Source: Drosophila miranda (Eukaryota; Arthropoda; Insecta; Diptera; Drosophilidae). From it: 64,000 nucleotides of DNA. Position numbers and translations under genes: made by a program. The stretch lies in assembly GCF_003369915.1 (NCBI RefSeq), contig NW_022881625.1, forward strand, positions 434,001 to 498,000. The letters run 5' to 3'. This document shows positions 1 to 9,466 of the stretch, one piece after another. Every line of letters begins with the position of its first letter. Position 1 is the stretch's first letter. The notes beneath the pieces are model-generated. The model was not told where the DNA came from. It saw nothing but the letters and a program-made list of their open reading frames with translations, and ran no database searches.

Positions 1-186
1 TGGTTGTGGGCCACAGCTCCAGATTGCTGCTCCTCCGTCTGAGCTTTGCTGCCAGACTCCTTCGTGTTTTTTGCCGTACGGCTCGCTGAGTAGCGCTATG
101 TCGATCTTCTGCTCCAGGACTGTTTGCGCCAACAGATCCTGAGCAGCTCGGCAGTGGTTTAGGTTGAGCTGCAGGAGCTTAACCAT
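1..186 (-). CDS. R1-clade retrotransposon ORF2, N-terminus only
   Basis: Start of the endonuclease/reverse transcriptase ORF of an R1-clade non-LTR element, cut off by the window edge. The visible 62 residues begin MVKLLQLNLNHCRAAQDLL and contain LLSEPY, the classic opening of the apurinic-type endonuclease domain in R1-like ORF2; the N of LNLNH and the E of SEPY are the expected metal and active-site positions. The ATG overlaps the ORF1 stop by 8 nt (ATGGTTAA), a common arrangement in this clade that supports termination-reinitiation. The rest of the endonuclease and the RT lie outside the window. The clade call is firm; the element name is not known. Confidence 0.8.
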   Translation of the reverse strand, partial: MVKLLQLNLNHCRAAQDLLAQTVLEQKIDIALLSEPYGKKHEGVWQQSSDGGAAIWSCGPQP

Positions 187-1623
187 CAACCAGTTTTGCT
201 AGTGCCTTCTTATACTCAGGGCAGCTGCGGCTGAGGGCCGAGTGGGCTGCTGAGCGGACGTCTCCTGGCTTGCCAGCGCATAGTATGCACATTGGCGGGT
301 TGTTGCACTGGTTGTGCTTGTGCCCCTTCCCACCACATTTGTAGCATGCATTGCTTGACACAGGCCGCTTGGATCTGCACCTGGCTGCAGTGTGTCCATA
401 GGCCATGCACTTGAAGCAGCGGGTTGGCGCAATCCGTTGCCGCACGCGGCAGACAACCCAGCCGATTCGAACTTTTCCGAGCTCCAGGAGCTTCTTTGCG
501 AGTGCGGGCTGAAGGTTCAGCGTAGCTACCTGCGTTGCGCCATATGCTTTCCGCATGTACGGCACTGCTCCTTGTGTTAAGTCGCCGTCGATCGCTGCAG
601 CTATGGCCTCACATACCTCGTCGCCTGTCGTGAGCTCGTCTATGTTGAGTACCTCAACCGCGACTGTCTCTGCAGCTCCTGGGTGGCGGGGTCTGAGGAT
701 TGTTGCATCCTTAGAAGCAGCTCGCCCGAGGCTGTCTTCCTGATGCCCTGAACCTTGTTTTTGAGGCTCTGGAGCGTTGGTGCTGCCTTCACCAGTTTGA
801 GGATGTCGGCGTATGATGCCTCCTCGGTGCATTTGACCAGCACTGCGTCTGGTCGGCCTGTCTGCTTGCGTTTCGCACGCCTGCCTCTCACCTCACTCCA
901 CTTCTGTGTAGGGTTGGTGTCTTCCGCCTTGCCGCACTGCATCTTGGTTTCCTCTTGTCGAGTGGCGTCAGCTTGGTGTCCTTGCCTGGGCCTTCCGCGC
1001 GCGCTCTTCTCCTCAGTTCGGGGTTTTGCTTCGCTCTTGTGGGCTCCTGATGCCGTTTGCGTCGCCTTAGTCGCACCGGGCTTGGTCATCCTGGGTAGGG
1101 GGCCAGTTGGGCCTGCAGTGTGATCATGGCACTGGCATCCTCCTGGCGCTGCCCTTTTATCCTCTGGCGCCTGCAGATGGGATTTGACTTCCACTTGCAA
1201 CTCCTTCATGCGTGCTACCATCTTCTTGATGGCCATGTTCTGGCCCTTCTCGTTCATCTGGTAGAGTAGGTCGTCCAGGATTGCGCCAATCTCGTCTATG
1301 TCCTGAAAGCAGTTCCTGCTTCGCTTGGGGGGGGGTTTTCTCCCGCTACTCGATGGTGTAGGGGGGTCCCTCGGCCTCTTCAGAGTATCAGTGCCCTTGC
1401 CGCCGTCCTGCGTGGCCCCACTGGCAAAGCTGTGCAACGAGCTCTGCTTCATTGGCGGTGTTAAAGCTGCTTGTGGCGGTATTCGGGCCACCTTTGAGGC
1501 TTTTTGGAAAGCCATTGCTCCTTGGCTTGTAGCGAATTTTGCTTCGTCGGCCAAGTGTGCCACCGGCGAAGCAGGATTCGGGGGAACATCTCTCAGGGCC
1601 TCCAGGGTCCGCGCCCCGGCCAC
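179..1623 (-). pseudogene. R1-clade ORF1 (Gag), one frameshift
   Basis: RNA-binding Gag of the same R1-like element. The N-terminal half (1623 to 640) is charged and disordered, then reaches KWSEVRGRRAKRK and a conserved GELLLRMQQSSDPA segment. The C-terminal half (832 to 179) is in another frame and carries VAVEVLNIDEL followed by three zinc knuckles: CFKCMAYGHTAARC, CYKCGGKGHKHNQC and CILCAGKPG...C. The two halves overlap in sequence at about 640-740, so one frameshift near 670 separates them. All knuckle cysteines are present in the first two. ORF2 follows with an 8-nt overlap. The start at 1623 is the most upstream ATG in frame and is not certain. Confidence 0.75.
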
Positions 1624-1649
1624 GGGATTCCTCCACGCGTGTGAATTTC

Positions 1650-1661
1650 GGATGGAACTTA
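1650..1661. repeat. Target-site duplication, left copy (right copy at 2209-2220)
   Basis: GGATGGAACTTA, repeated exactly at 2209-2220 on the other side of the Jockey-clade insertion. Before insertion the R1-like leader would have carried one copy. Confidence 0.88.
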
Positions 1662-2208
1662 TTTTTTTATTTTTTTTTTTTTTTTCATGTGGAAAATTTG
1701 TATTTTATTGTAAACAAGTTTACTGCTACCTTTCGTGGCAACTTAATCTAGTTTTACATTTAAGGGGAAAAACAATTGATCACAGGAGATACATACTTAA
1801 ACTTAATGTTACATATATGGAGTAGGTACATACATTATTTAGAATATTTACAAAAAGTTAATGAGATGTTATAGGAGGGATCTAGTAGGGAGATCCAGTG
1901 GATGACTCCTTTTGAGTCTTCTTTTCCTTGGCGGGTTAATTAGACGTCTGGCTAGCGCATTAGGGTGACCACCAAGTCGTTGCAAGTACCTTGCTGCATG
2001 TAATTGTATAACATCGCCCACTTTGGGAACCTTTAGGTCCCTCTCGATGTCGCTGTTTCGTATGTACCATGGAGCATTGCATATTCGTCGTAGAATTTTT
2101 GACTGAGCAACTCTAATTTTATTTAAGTTGGTTTTTGACGCGATGCCGTAAACTTGAAGTGCGTATTTCCATATGGGGCTGAGGATGGACTTGTATATCG
2201 TGACTTTA
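1662..2208 (-). mobile_element. 5'-truncated Jockey-clade LINE insertion with target-site duplication
   Basis: A 547-bp insertion reading on the minus strand from 2208 to 1662. It contains only the last part of a Jockey-type ORF2, a short 3' untranslated region and an A-rich tail (seen as T-runs at about 1662-1685 on the plus strand). It is flanked by identical 12-bp copies of GGATGGAACTTA at 1650-1661 and 2209-2220. Target duplication plus 5' truncation plus A-tail is the signature of target-primed reverse transcription, and it places this insertion later than the R1-like element it interrupts. Confidence 0.88.
1869..2207 (-). pseudogene. Jockey-clade reverse transcriptase, C-terminal fragment
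   Basis: Uninterrupted reading of about 112 codons ending at a TAA at 1871-1869, with no ATG because the element is truncated. It contains YKSILSPIWKYALQVYG, then KIRVAQSKILRRICNAPWY, IRNSDIERDLKVPKV and a basic C-terminus. The W-Y-x3-W/Y-G pattern followed by Q-SK-LR-I-NAPWY is diagnostic of the thumb and C-terminal region of Jockey, Doc and X-element RTs. The catalytic palm is absent, so it is a dead fragment. Confidence 0.85.
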
Positions 2209-2695
2209 GGATGGAACTTATGCGTAGGTGTATGTGCGGTTTGCAGGTGATCCCGCCTAGGAGTTAGGCAGTACCTTCCCTCAGGTGCGGTCGCTGACAG
2301 AAGCTAGCTGCTGTGGGCGCAGTTATCTTCCGCAGCGGTCTCTGTCGAGGGCTGGATGCTTTGGCACTTAGTGCCCCTTCACCGCACTGCAGTCGATCAG
2401 CTGGTTAGTGGCCTGCACTATCCAGCCCTGGTACCCCAGTCGATCAGCTGCGAGGCCTGTAGTGAAGAAGAAGAACGGGAGAACCGGCCCAAAGGAGAGA
2501 AAGGATGAAAAAAGTTGGGAATCTCCAAGTGACGAGTGAAAAGCGCCGTCCAAAGCACTCACGGTGGGCCCCAGCGCCCCTGCCCCCTTTGGGTGACCGT
2601 GGAAGTGCAACGCGCAGCCCGGATCAGAAGCCAGTCGGGGTGAGACTCGATCCTCCCAGGTGAGCACGCGGTGTCAGCAAGAGCTTGAGCTAATT

Positions 2696-3063
2696 TCGGG
2701 TATTTTTTTCCAGATATCTTTCGCGATTTGTCTGTGTCTTGCAGAGCAGCTGTTTGGCGCGTCCGCACTCGAAAAATTCGCGGGTGTGTGCGTCGGCAAT
2801 TGTGGCCCTAATGTAGAGCGAGTGGCACTGGTCCGGCCACCAGCTGTGGGCAATGGCGAACAACGACACACATAACTCGAACGGCACAGGTCCGGCCGCC
2901 CAAGTGAAATGGATGTTTGTGTGTGTGTGTGTATTTCCATTCCAGGTACACATGGCACTCTGAATGCTTTGATGGCGGCAGCGTCCGTTGTTCATTTTTG
3001 TTGTGGCATGCGAGTGATATGCATTTGTCATTTAATCCAATGCAGTGGCAGAGATGTGTCCAA
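2696..3063 (-). other. 3' tail of F1 element copy 1
   Basis: Non-coding tail after the F1 gag stop. On the plus strand it contains the pair GGTCCGGCCACC (about 2834) and GGTCCGGCCGCC (about 2892) about 60 bp apart, and a TG microsatellite. The block at 2940-3020 recurs almost exactly at 8575-8660 and in reverse at 63,525-63,585. No coding potential is seen. Confidence 0.5.
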
Positions 3064-4368
3064 TTAGTACACAGCGTTCCAGGATATCTGGTTGTCAAGA
3101 TGGTACCTCATGTTGCGGGCGTAGGCCTTAATGTCATCCATGGAGTCGTCATCTGTCCACATCTCATCGTCATCATTTTCTTCATCCATTTCAGGATCCG
3201 TCTCTGGAATGGCGGCTGGCGTTGGCCCTAACGTTTTTTGTGGTGGCTGTGATCGTGGTGGGGCAACCACTGTTGCTGCTGCCATTGTTGGTGGATTTTC
3301 CGATGTTTCTGGAACTGCTGGAGTTGCCGTCACTGCCTGGGATTGGATGAGCGAGGTGAGTAGTGACATCATCACTTCCAGCCTCTTTTCCAATCGCGTC
3401 ATCCTCTGCGTATTCTCCAACAGTGCCTGGCTGCAGGATCCCTCGAAAGATTGGCGTTTCGGCTGCATCTTCTGCCGGGAGCGGTTGTTGGCAAACTGCT
3501 GCTGCTGCTGCTGTCGCTGTTGTTGTTCGCGCTGCGGCTGCTGTTGCAGCTGCTGTAGCTGCTGCTGTTGTGCCTGAGAACGGCTCAATGGCTGCTCTGG
3601 ACGTCGTCGCCCAGTGCGTGGGCCAGAGGCAGCAGGCGTCTGTTTTTTTGTATGTATTGGCTGCTGCTGCTTCTGCTTCTGCTGATGTTGTTGTTGTTGT
3701 CCTCTTCGTCGCCCAGGAGAGGAGACATTGAGTGGCGTCCATGCTGCCTGCTGCTGCTGCTGTCCGCGCCAGGGATTGGCTGGCGTTTGAGCTGGCTGTT
3801 GCTGCTGCTGCTGTCGGCGCCCTGGATGTGCTGGTGTTGTTTTTGCTGGTGGCTGCTGCTCTGGCAATGGCTGCAGAAGCGAGCTGCGCTTGCGACGCAA
3901 CTCCTGCATGGCCACTCGGTGCGACAGAAGGCGGCCCCTTGCTGCCTTGAATGCCGGACATCCCTTGTAGGCGCTGATGTGGGCGCCCTGGCAAATGGCG
4001 CATTTAGGGGCGTCTGCCCTTGGCTTGGCACATGCCGTGGACGCGTGGGCACCCGCACACTTCATACAGACGATTGAACGCCTGCAGTAGGTGCGGGTGT
4101 GCCCAAAAGCCTGACATCTGTGGCACTGGGCTGGGTCCACTGGCTTGGCCTGCCTCTCAACGATCACCAACTGGTTGCCCAGCTGGGTTAATTGGAGGAC
4201 ATCGTGGTGGCTTTCATCCGGCTTCGGGGCTATCTCCAACTCGAACTGGTCGAGTGGCTGTCCATCGGATCTCGCTTTAATGGCTCTAATAAATTTAACT
4301 GAATAGCCCAGTTCGGCCATCTGATTTGTTATTAGTTGGGTGCTTGAGGAGTGGTGGAGATCTCGCAC
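3064..4368 (-). CDS. F1 Gag, C-terminal half (PRE_C2HC region and zinc knuckles)
   Basis: 434-codon open frame of a Jockey-clade Gag. Residues 1-90 resemble the PRE_C2HC region that precedes the knuckles (ELGYSVKFIRAIK, FELEIAPKPD, QLVIVERQAKPVDPAQ). Three knuckles follow: CHRCQAFGHTRTYC, CMKCAGAHASTAC and CAICQGAHISAYKGC. After these come about 200 residues of Q-rich low-complexity sequence and an acidic C-terminus (EMDEENDDDEMWTDDDSMDD). No RT follows; the sequence after the stop is non-coding. Gag-only coding with this domain order is typical of HeT-A. The N-terminal portion lies upstream in other frames, so this is probably part of a damaged longer Gag. Confidence 0.7.
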   Translation of the reverse strand: MRDLHHSSSTQLITNQMAELGYSVKFIRAIKARSDGQPLDQFELEIAPKPDESHHDVLQLTQLGNQLVIVERQAKPVDPAQCHRCQAFGHTRTYCRRSIVCMKCAGAHASTACAKPRADAPKCAICQGAHISAYKGCPAFKAARGRLLSHRVAMQELRRKRSSLLQPLPEQQPPAKTTPAHPGRRQQQQQQPAQTPANPWRGQQQQQAAWTPLNVSSPGRRRGQQQQHQQKQKQQQPIHTKKQTPAASGPRTGRRRPEQPLSRSQAQQQQLQQLQQQPQREQQQRQQQQQQFANNRSRQKMQPKRQSFEGSCSQALLENTQRMTRLEKRLEVMMSLLTSLIQSQAVTATPAVPETSENPPTMAAATVVAPPRSQPPQKTLGPTPAAIPETDPEMDEENDDDEMWTDDDSMDDIKAYARNMRYHLDNQISWNAVY

Positions 4369-4398
4369 GACGATCCGTAGCCCACGGTCACTCTTGTG

Positions 4399-6221
4399 CT
4401 AGTGTGTGTAGTGGCCAGTCATCGCCTCGCTGCCGCCGCCATCGCCCAGGATTGCCATGATGTCATCCCTGGTAGCCATGTCGCGGGCCTGGATACGGAC
4501 ACCATTGCGGCTGATGAGCTTGGTGTGATAGCTACTGTTGCCCACCCTCGGGTCATTCTGCAGCTTGTCCAGAATGGGCATAATGTCGGGGACAGCTGGC
4601 AGAATGATGGGGGGGGAAATAATTGTCGTTGGTTGGTGCTGTCGCTGCAGCATCCGAATTTGTCTGGCATTGGGAATACTCAGGGAGGGCAGCTGGAGCA
4701 GCCACGCCGCCGCCGCTGCTGCTGCTGTGGGTTCCTGTGCCGCAACTACTAGTTGCATTTGCAGGTGAGTGAGGCAGAGCTAGTGGAGCATTGGCAGTGG
4801 CAGGGGCAGGGGCAGGGGCAGGGGCAGGGGCGGGGGTGGGGGCAGGGGCATTTTGTGTAATTGTCCGCTGATGTTGTTGCTGGTTTGATTGTTGGTGATG
4901 ATGGGGATGGTTTTGAATTTGGGGGATATGGGATTTGCTTGCCTGTTGGTTGGTACTTTCCCGGAGTCGTCGTTTGGCCGATGCATGATTGGCATCCAAA
5001 TTGTCGTCGTCATCGTCGTCATCAAACTCAACAACCATGACATCACTGTCATCGTCGTCATCATCATCAACCTCGGCGCGGACGCGCTTCAGTGGCGAAC
5101 GGGCCGCTGCAGCAGAGGTGGATGGGATATCATCGGTATTGGCTGTGTTTGTTGCCGTTGGCTGATGTTGTTGTTTTTGATGTTGATGTGTTTGCTGCTG
5201 CTGATGTTCCTCTGGCGGCGGTGGTGGGGGGGGGTCCGCCTGTTAACATTGCTGTTAACAGGCATCGTCGTCTGGCTGCCGACGTAATTGTAGTTGTCGT
5301 TTTTGTGTTTGATGTCGCTGTTTGTGTGCTGATGTATGTCATCATTGTATTTGTGGTTGTGGTTGTGGTATTGGCTGTGTGCATTACATTTGGAACCGCT
5401 GCTGTGGCCGATCGAGCGGGGTTTGTGCCATGGCTGCGGTTCGAGTTCGAACTCTCTCCCGAACGGGCACTCGAACACGAATCTTTTGTTGGCTGCTGTT
5501 CGTGCAGAGGCTGCTCGAGTGCCCTCTCGTACTGTCGCTGTACGAGGTCGTTACCCGCTCTCTTTGCGCCTTCTCTCGCTCCTTGCTGTTTCCGTCTCTC
5601 TCCACACCATGCATCGGCATACGGTGCATCGATACGTGTCTGTGTGTGTTGGAGTGTGGGAAGCGGAATTATTGGCGCGCTTGGTACCGCTTGGCTTGGC
5701 TTGGCTTGACATTGCGGTGCTTTGGCTGACGCCGCTGCCGCTGCCGACGCCGCCAATGCCTCAAGCCGGCGACTACCGCTGCTGCTGCTGATGGTCTGCT
5801 GCTGCTGCTGCTGGCGTTCCTGGGTATGGACCGCCTCCACCCAGTCGCCGATCTGGAACTGCTCCTGGCTGGTGAGGTTGGGAATGGCCGCCCAGCTGTT
5901 GGGGCAGGGCAGGTCGGGGTCGGGGATGGGGCTTGTGGCCGGAGTGGCCGTGATGGTGGTGTCGGCATGGTATGTGGTCCTCACATACCCGGTAATGGTG
6001 GCTGGAGCCGGTCCAGGAATTGGAGGAAGTGCCTCCAACCAGGTGGCGGAGTCGGTGGATTGGCGTCTCAGTATCGCTGCGTTTGCCACGGTGCCGGTGG
6101 CTGCGCTGTCGGCGCTGTCGGAGCTGGCAGTGGAAATGGCTGATTTGGGGCGATCCCTGGCTGTGACGCCGTGTGGTCCTCGTCGTCGTCGTCCTCTTCT
6201 GGCAGTGGATCCGCGTGGCAT
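4399..6221 (-). pseudogene. F1 Gag, N-terminal portion with several frameshifts
   Basis: Upstream part of the same Gag, in at least three frames. 6221 to 5130 begins MPRGSTARRGRRRRGPHG, similar in style to the basic N-terminus of F2 Gag (MTRGMARRG), and becomes T/Q/S-rich. 5070 to 4553 contains an aspartate run (VEFDDDDDDDN) and an (AP)n repeat. 4758 to 4399 contains PDIMPILDKLQND and SYHTKLISRNGVRI, then runs into the frame of the C-terminal half near 4370-4399, which continues RGLRIVVRDLHHSSS. The breaks leave no full-length protein. Homopolymer and simple repeats here make some breaks possible sequence errors. Confidence 0.55.
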
Positions 6222-6616
6222 AGCTGCGCTGGATTGGCTTTGGTTGGATTTGGTAATAAATTTTTTTTTTCGACCGACGCGAGTGGAGTTTTTTCAAGAC
6301 AAATTATTCACACAGTTTTTTATTGGATTTTTTTTCAATATATACCCGCTTTGGGTTGAGGGCTCTCAGTGCTCCAACAGTGGAGGGGCTGAGAGGCTGG
6401 GGTGTGAGCCGCCAGCAACCAAGCGCGTTGATTTATTAATTTTTGTATATGTCTTGATTTAATTTATGTACATTTTTGTGTTTGTTTTACAATACAACTT
6501 TAAATGACACTCAAACACACACTAGTACATTTGATGGCACAATAAACTTTACAAACATATAATACTGCAGCAACGAAACACTTGTAACCTCGAAATAGGC
6601 CCGCAGCCAGCAGGGT
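6222..6616. other. F1 leader (6222-6350) and a block shared in inverse with the RT element
   Basis: 6222-6350 is A/T-rich, with an A-run read on the minus strand at about 6262-6271 just upstream of the F1 start. From 6350 to 6610 the plus-strand sequence (GGTTGAGGGCTCTCAGTGCT onward, to GGCCCGCAGCCAG) matches the minus strand of 13,310-13,585 and the plus strand of 61,370-61,640. In those places the block lies directly upstream of the RT ORF. Here the block points opposite to F1. No protein is recognisable. Confidence 0.5.
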
Positions 6617-7566
6617 GGGGGGGGGGGGGGGGGGGGGGAGAAAGGGAAAAAGAGAGAGACACAAAATATTCGGCACTTTGACGGAGGGACTAAACTAAAC
6701 CTCGAACACGTCTCGACTCCACAACGTTCACGACACGACTTTTCCTTTGGACAGAGACCCAGACTCGAGACCAATCCACGATCGGGGCAAAAGGCTCCAA
6801 AAGTACGAATTGTCAAGAGTGGGGAGGGGGGACTCGTCAAGTGTGTGTAATAGTGTGTCAAGTGTGTGTGTGTGTGTGTGTGTGGTGTGAGTCAAGAAAG
6901 TAAAGTGGGGCCACGCTCAAAAGTATGCTGTCTCTTCCCTTTGTAATTCCCCCTAACTTAAAAATTTGATTTGCAATCCCCTGTGAGTTCGTCAACTTGA
7001 TGTTTTGTTGGCTGTAATGCGGTGTGTGGTCTTCAGTCCCCTCTACTACCCTTGCCGCCTGCTGAGGGCAGACGACTAGGAATGTAGCATGTACATGTGG
7101 GCGGGCAGTTTATAGGGGGCGTAATTGTTTTTGCGAAGACTAGCATTTTTGGCTCAATTTAGGCCGTAGTGATGGTGGTGTGGCGGCAACTGATGCTGAT
7201 TTGAAAGTCGATTTGAAACCGATAATCAATTGTCAGCACCGTTGCCGCCGAAGATTTTTATCACAGATTGTAATATTTTTGTATTACGAAAATAACAATG
7301 GGGGGGGGGGGGGGGAAGAAGGGGTTAAAGAAATGAGATCGAAAATTCAGAAAGTGCAGTGTTGCAACACGTAGTCAATTGAGGAATAGATAACGAGAAA
7401 AGGTAAACAATGCAGGTGCTTTGCGTGGAAAATAAAAATAAAAGAGACAAGCACTTGCAGAAATAACAATACAGATAAGTAGTAGACTGGAGTGAAGACG
7501 ACGGAAAAACAGGTAAAACACGTAATAAAAGAGATACTACACTGGAACAAAGACGAGACAAAACAG
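6617..7566. other. Non-coding block with poly-G tracts and CA/TG repeats
   Basis: Begins with a 22-nt G run (6617-6638) and has another 16-nt G run at 7300-7315, plus a TG microsatellite near 6861-6883. No Gag or RT similarity and no open frame with recognisable motifs on either strand. From about 7360 the composition becomes A-rich and resembles the antisense side of the F2 5' region. Confidence 0.4.
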
Positions 7567-7649
7567 GTACAATTGATTTACGTTTACAATATTACAATAA
7601 ACATAACAATTTAAAATAATGTCTATATCTTTTTTTTCTATAATTACAG
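7567..7649 (+). other. Predicted antisense-strand intron, F1
   Basis: GT at 7567 after AAAACAG, and a pyrimidine-rich acceptor TTTTTTTTCTATAATTACAG ending at 7649; 83 nt. It lies on the strand opposite to gag and immediately precedes the CCGGCCGG hairpin. The F2 intron ending TTTATTTCTAACAG occupies the same place relative to the same hairpin, so the position looks conserved between families. Confidence 0.5.
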
Positions 7650-7673
7650 GGAAGACAAGAAACAGCGGATCAT

Positions 7674-7732
7674 CGGCCGGCATAGCAAAACACAATGATT
7701 GTAAAGACATTGCGTTGCATACCGGCCGACCC
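7674..7732. promoter_or_regulatory. CCGGCCGG stem-loop, F1 version
   Basis: CGGCCGGCATA pairs with GCATACCGGCCG across a loop that itself contains ACAATG and CATTGC. The F2 units carry the equivalent structure with a different loop and changes in the flanks, at 15,483-15,568 in U1. Confidence 0.5.
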
Positions 7733-7844
7733 CGTCGTCCCCCCTGGTCGTCGAAATTGGCGTCATCCGAAGTCGTCAGAAGTAGGTGCAATTAGCACCT
7801 CGTCGTCGTCGTTGTGGCTGTGGCTGCCCTCTTGGAGAACCAGT

Positions 7845-8340
7845 GGCACTTGTCCGGCCACCAGCTGGGAGCCAGGAGTAGACGGCACACATATTACTGT
7901 GGCGACACGGGTCCGGCCGCCAAAGTGAAATGGATGTGAGTGTGTGTGTGCGTCGGCAATTGTGGCCCTAATGTAGAGCGAGTGGCACTGGTCCGGCCAC
8001 CAGCTGGGAGCCAGGAGTAGATGGCACTCATTTTACTGTGGCGACCCGGGTCCGGCCGCCAAAGTGAAATGGATGTGAGTGTGAGTGTGCGTCGGCAATT
8101 GTGGCCCTAATGTAGAGCGAGTGGCACTGGTCCGGCCACCAGCTGGGAGCCAGGAGTAGATGGCACACATTTTACTGTGGCGACACGGGTCCGGCCGCCA
8201 AAGTGAAATGGATGTGAGTGTGTGTGTGCGTCGGCAATTGTGGCCCTAATGTAGAGCGAGTGGCACTGGTCCGGCCACCAGCTGTGGGCAATGGCGGACA
8301 ACGACACACATAACTCGAACGGCACAGGTCCGGCCGCCCA
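7845..8340. repeat. 139-bp tandem array, about 3.5 copies
   Basis: CGTCGGCAAT recurs at 7951, 8090 and 8229, an exact 139-bp period. Each copy holds one GGTCCGGCCACC and one GGTCCGGCCGCC, so the half-period of about 70 bp alternates the two motif forms. A single copy of this unit is found in the tail of F1 copy 1 (about 2793-2930), so the array looks like an expansion of F1 tail sequence. Variants in position and GT repeats show it is not a perfect recent copy. Confidence 0.85.
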
Positions 8341-8373
8341 AGTGTTTGTGTGTGTGTGTCTGAATGGCTGGCG

Positions 8374-8435
8374 GTAAGTATTTTGAGAGCCCTTTTTTTC
8401 GTATGTGTGGCTGATGGATTTTGTTCCTTTTCCAG
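8374..8435 (+). other. Predicted antisense-strand intron in F1 tail
   Basis: GCG|GTAAGT donor at 8374 and a TTTTGTTCCTTTTCCAG acceptor ending at 8435; 62 nt, a typical Drosophila small intron. It is absent from the equivalent place in F1 copy 1, where the two flanks are replaced by a shorter sequence. Confidence 0.5.
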
Positions 8436-8700
8436 GACCATAGGGCACTCTGAATGCCATGGCACTGGATCCGGCCACCAACTAAGGACGATGGCGGACA
8501 CGACACACATAACTCGAACGGCACAGGTCCGGCCGCCCAAGTGTAATGGATGTTTGTGTGTGTGTGTGTATTTCCATTCCAGGTATACATGGCACTCTGA
8601 ATGCTTTGATGGCGGCAGCGTCCGTTGTTCATTTTTGTTGTGGCATGCGAGTGATATGCATTTGTCATTTAATCCAATGCAGTGGCAGAGATGTGTCCAA

Positions 8701-9452
8701 TTAGTACACAGCGTTCCAGGATATCTGGTTGTCAAGATGGTACCTCATGTTGCGGGCGTAGGCCTTAATGTCATCCATGGAGTCGTCATCTGTCCACATC
8801 TCATCGTCATCATTTTCTTCATCCATTTCAGGATCCGTCTCTGGAATGGCGGCTGGCGTTGGCCCTAACGTTTTTTGTGGTGGCTGTGATCGTGGTGGTT
8901 TCTTTGACCGCCTGTCTGCTGGAGCTGGGGCAACCACTGTTGCTGCTGCCATTGTTGGTGGATTTTCCGATGTAACTGCAACTGCTGGAGTTGCCGTCAC
9001 TGCCTGGGATTGGATGAGCGATGTGAGTAGTTACATCGTCACTTCCAGCCTCTTTTCCAATCGCGTCATCCTCTGCGTATTCTCCAATAGTTCCTGGCTG
9101 GGATCCCTGCATCTTCTGCCGGGAGCGGTTGTTGGCAAACTGCTGCTGCTGCTGCTGTCGCTGTTGTTGTTCGCGCTGCGACTGCTGTTGCAGCTGCTGT
9201 AGCTGCTGCTGTTGTGGTGCCTGGGAATGGCTCAATGGCTGCTCTGGACGTCGTCGCCCAGTGCGTGGGCCAGAGGCAGCAGGCCGGGAGCGGTTGTTGG
9301 CAAACTGCTGCTGCTGCTGCTGTCGCTGTTGTTGTTCGCGCTACGACTGCTGTTGCAGCTGCTGTAGCTGCTGCTGTTGTGGTGCCTGGGAATGGCTCAA
9401 TGGCTGCTCTGGACGTCGTCGCCCAGTGCGTGGGCCAGAGGCAGCAGACGTC
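8701..9452 (-). pseudogene. F1 Gag copy 2, C-terminal part, 5'-truncated
   Basis: Same Gag as at 3064-4368 but only its Q-rich and acidic C-terminal parts remain. The end (DPEMDEENDDDEMWTDDDSM to the stop at 8701) is nearly identical to copy 1, with an extra 16-residue segment (SSSRQAVKE-like frame). The 5' end stops at 9452 directly against the A-tail of the RT element. The frame changes at about 9000 and 9100. The knuckles and the PRE_C2HC region are gone. Confidence 0.7.
9121..9450. repeat. 165-bp in-frame tandem duplication inside F1 gag
   Basis: GGGAGCGGTTGTTGGCAAAC starts at 9121 and again at 9286, so two 165-bp copies lie in tandem. 165 is a multiple of three, so the duplication keeps the Q-rich frame. 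F1 copy 1 has only one copy of this block. Confidence 0.8.
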
Positions 9453-9466
9453 TGTTTTTTTTTTTT
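9453..9466 (-). other. A-tail of the RT element joined to truncated F1
   Basis: Twelve T on the plus strand (9455-9466) are the A-tail of the RT element read on the minus strand. The tail meets the cut 5' end of F1 copy 2 in the same orientation, with no visible target duplication. Known Drosophila telomere arrays have this geometry: the tail of each new element joins the eroded 5' end of the previous one. Confidence 0.55.

Larger units (their letters stand above)
1624..2695 (-). other. 5' region of the R1-like element, split by an insertion
   Basis: Non-coding leader of the R1-like element: 1624-1661, then 2221 to roughly 2695, once the Jockey fragment at 1662-2208 is removed. I see no convincing coding region; small reading frames in 2368-2768 have no recognisable motif. 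The boundary with the tail of the F1 element near 2695 is approximate, set where F1 repeats of the GGTCCGGCC motif begin to appear further right. Confidence 0.45.

Noticed and set aside
5722..6462. 246-codon plus-strand frame opposite the F1 gag N-terminus
   Set aside because: It mirrors the gag codons, and has only composition-driven A/V/G content and no recognisable domain.
7325..7791. Small minus-strand frames in the A-rich block upstream of the 139-bp array
   Set aside because: No conserved motif, strongly A/T-biased composition, and the block aligns in layout with the non-coding F2 leader.
7845..8340. CRISPR-like array
   Set aside because: The 139-bp units are near-identical throughout, without short repeats separated by unique spacers, and the sequence is eukaryotic.
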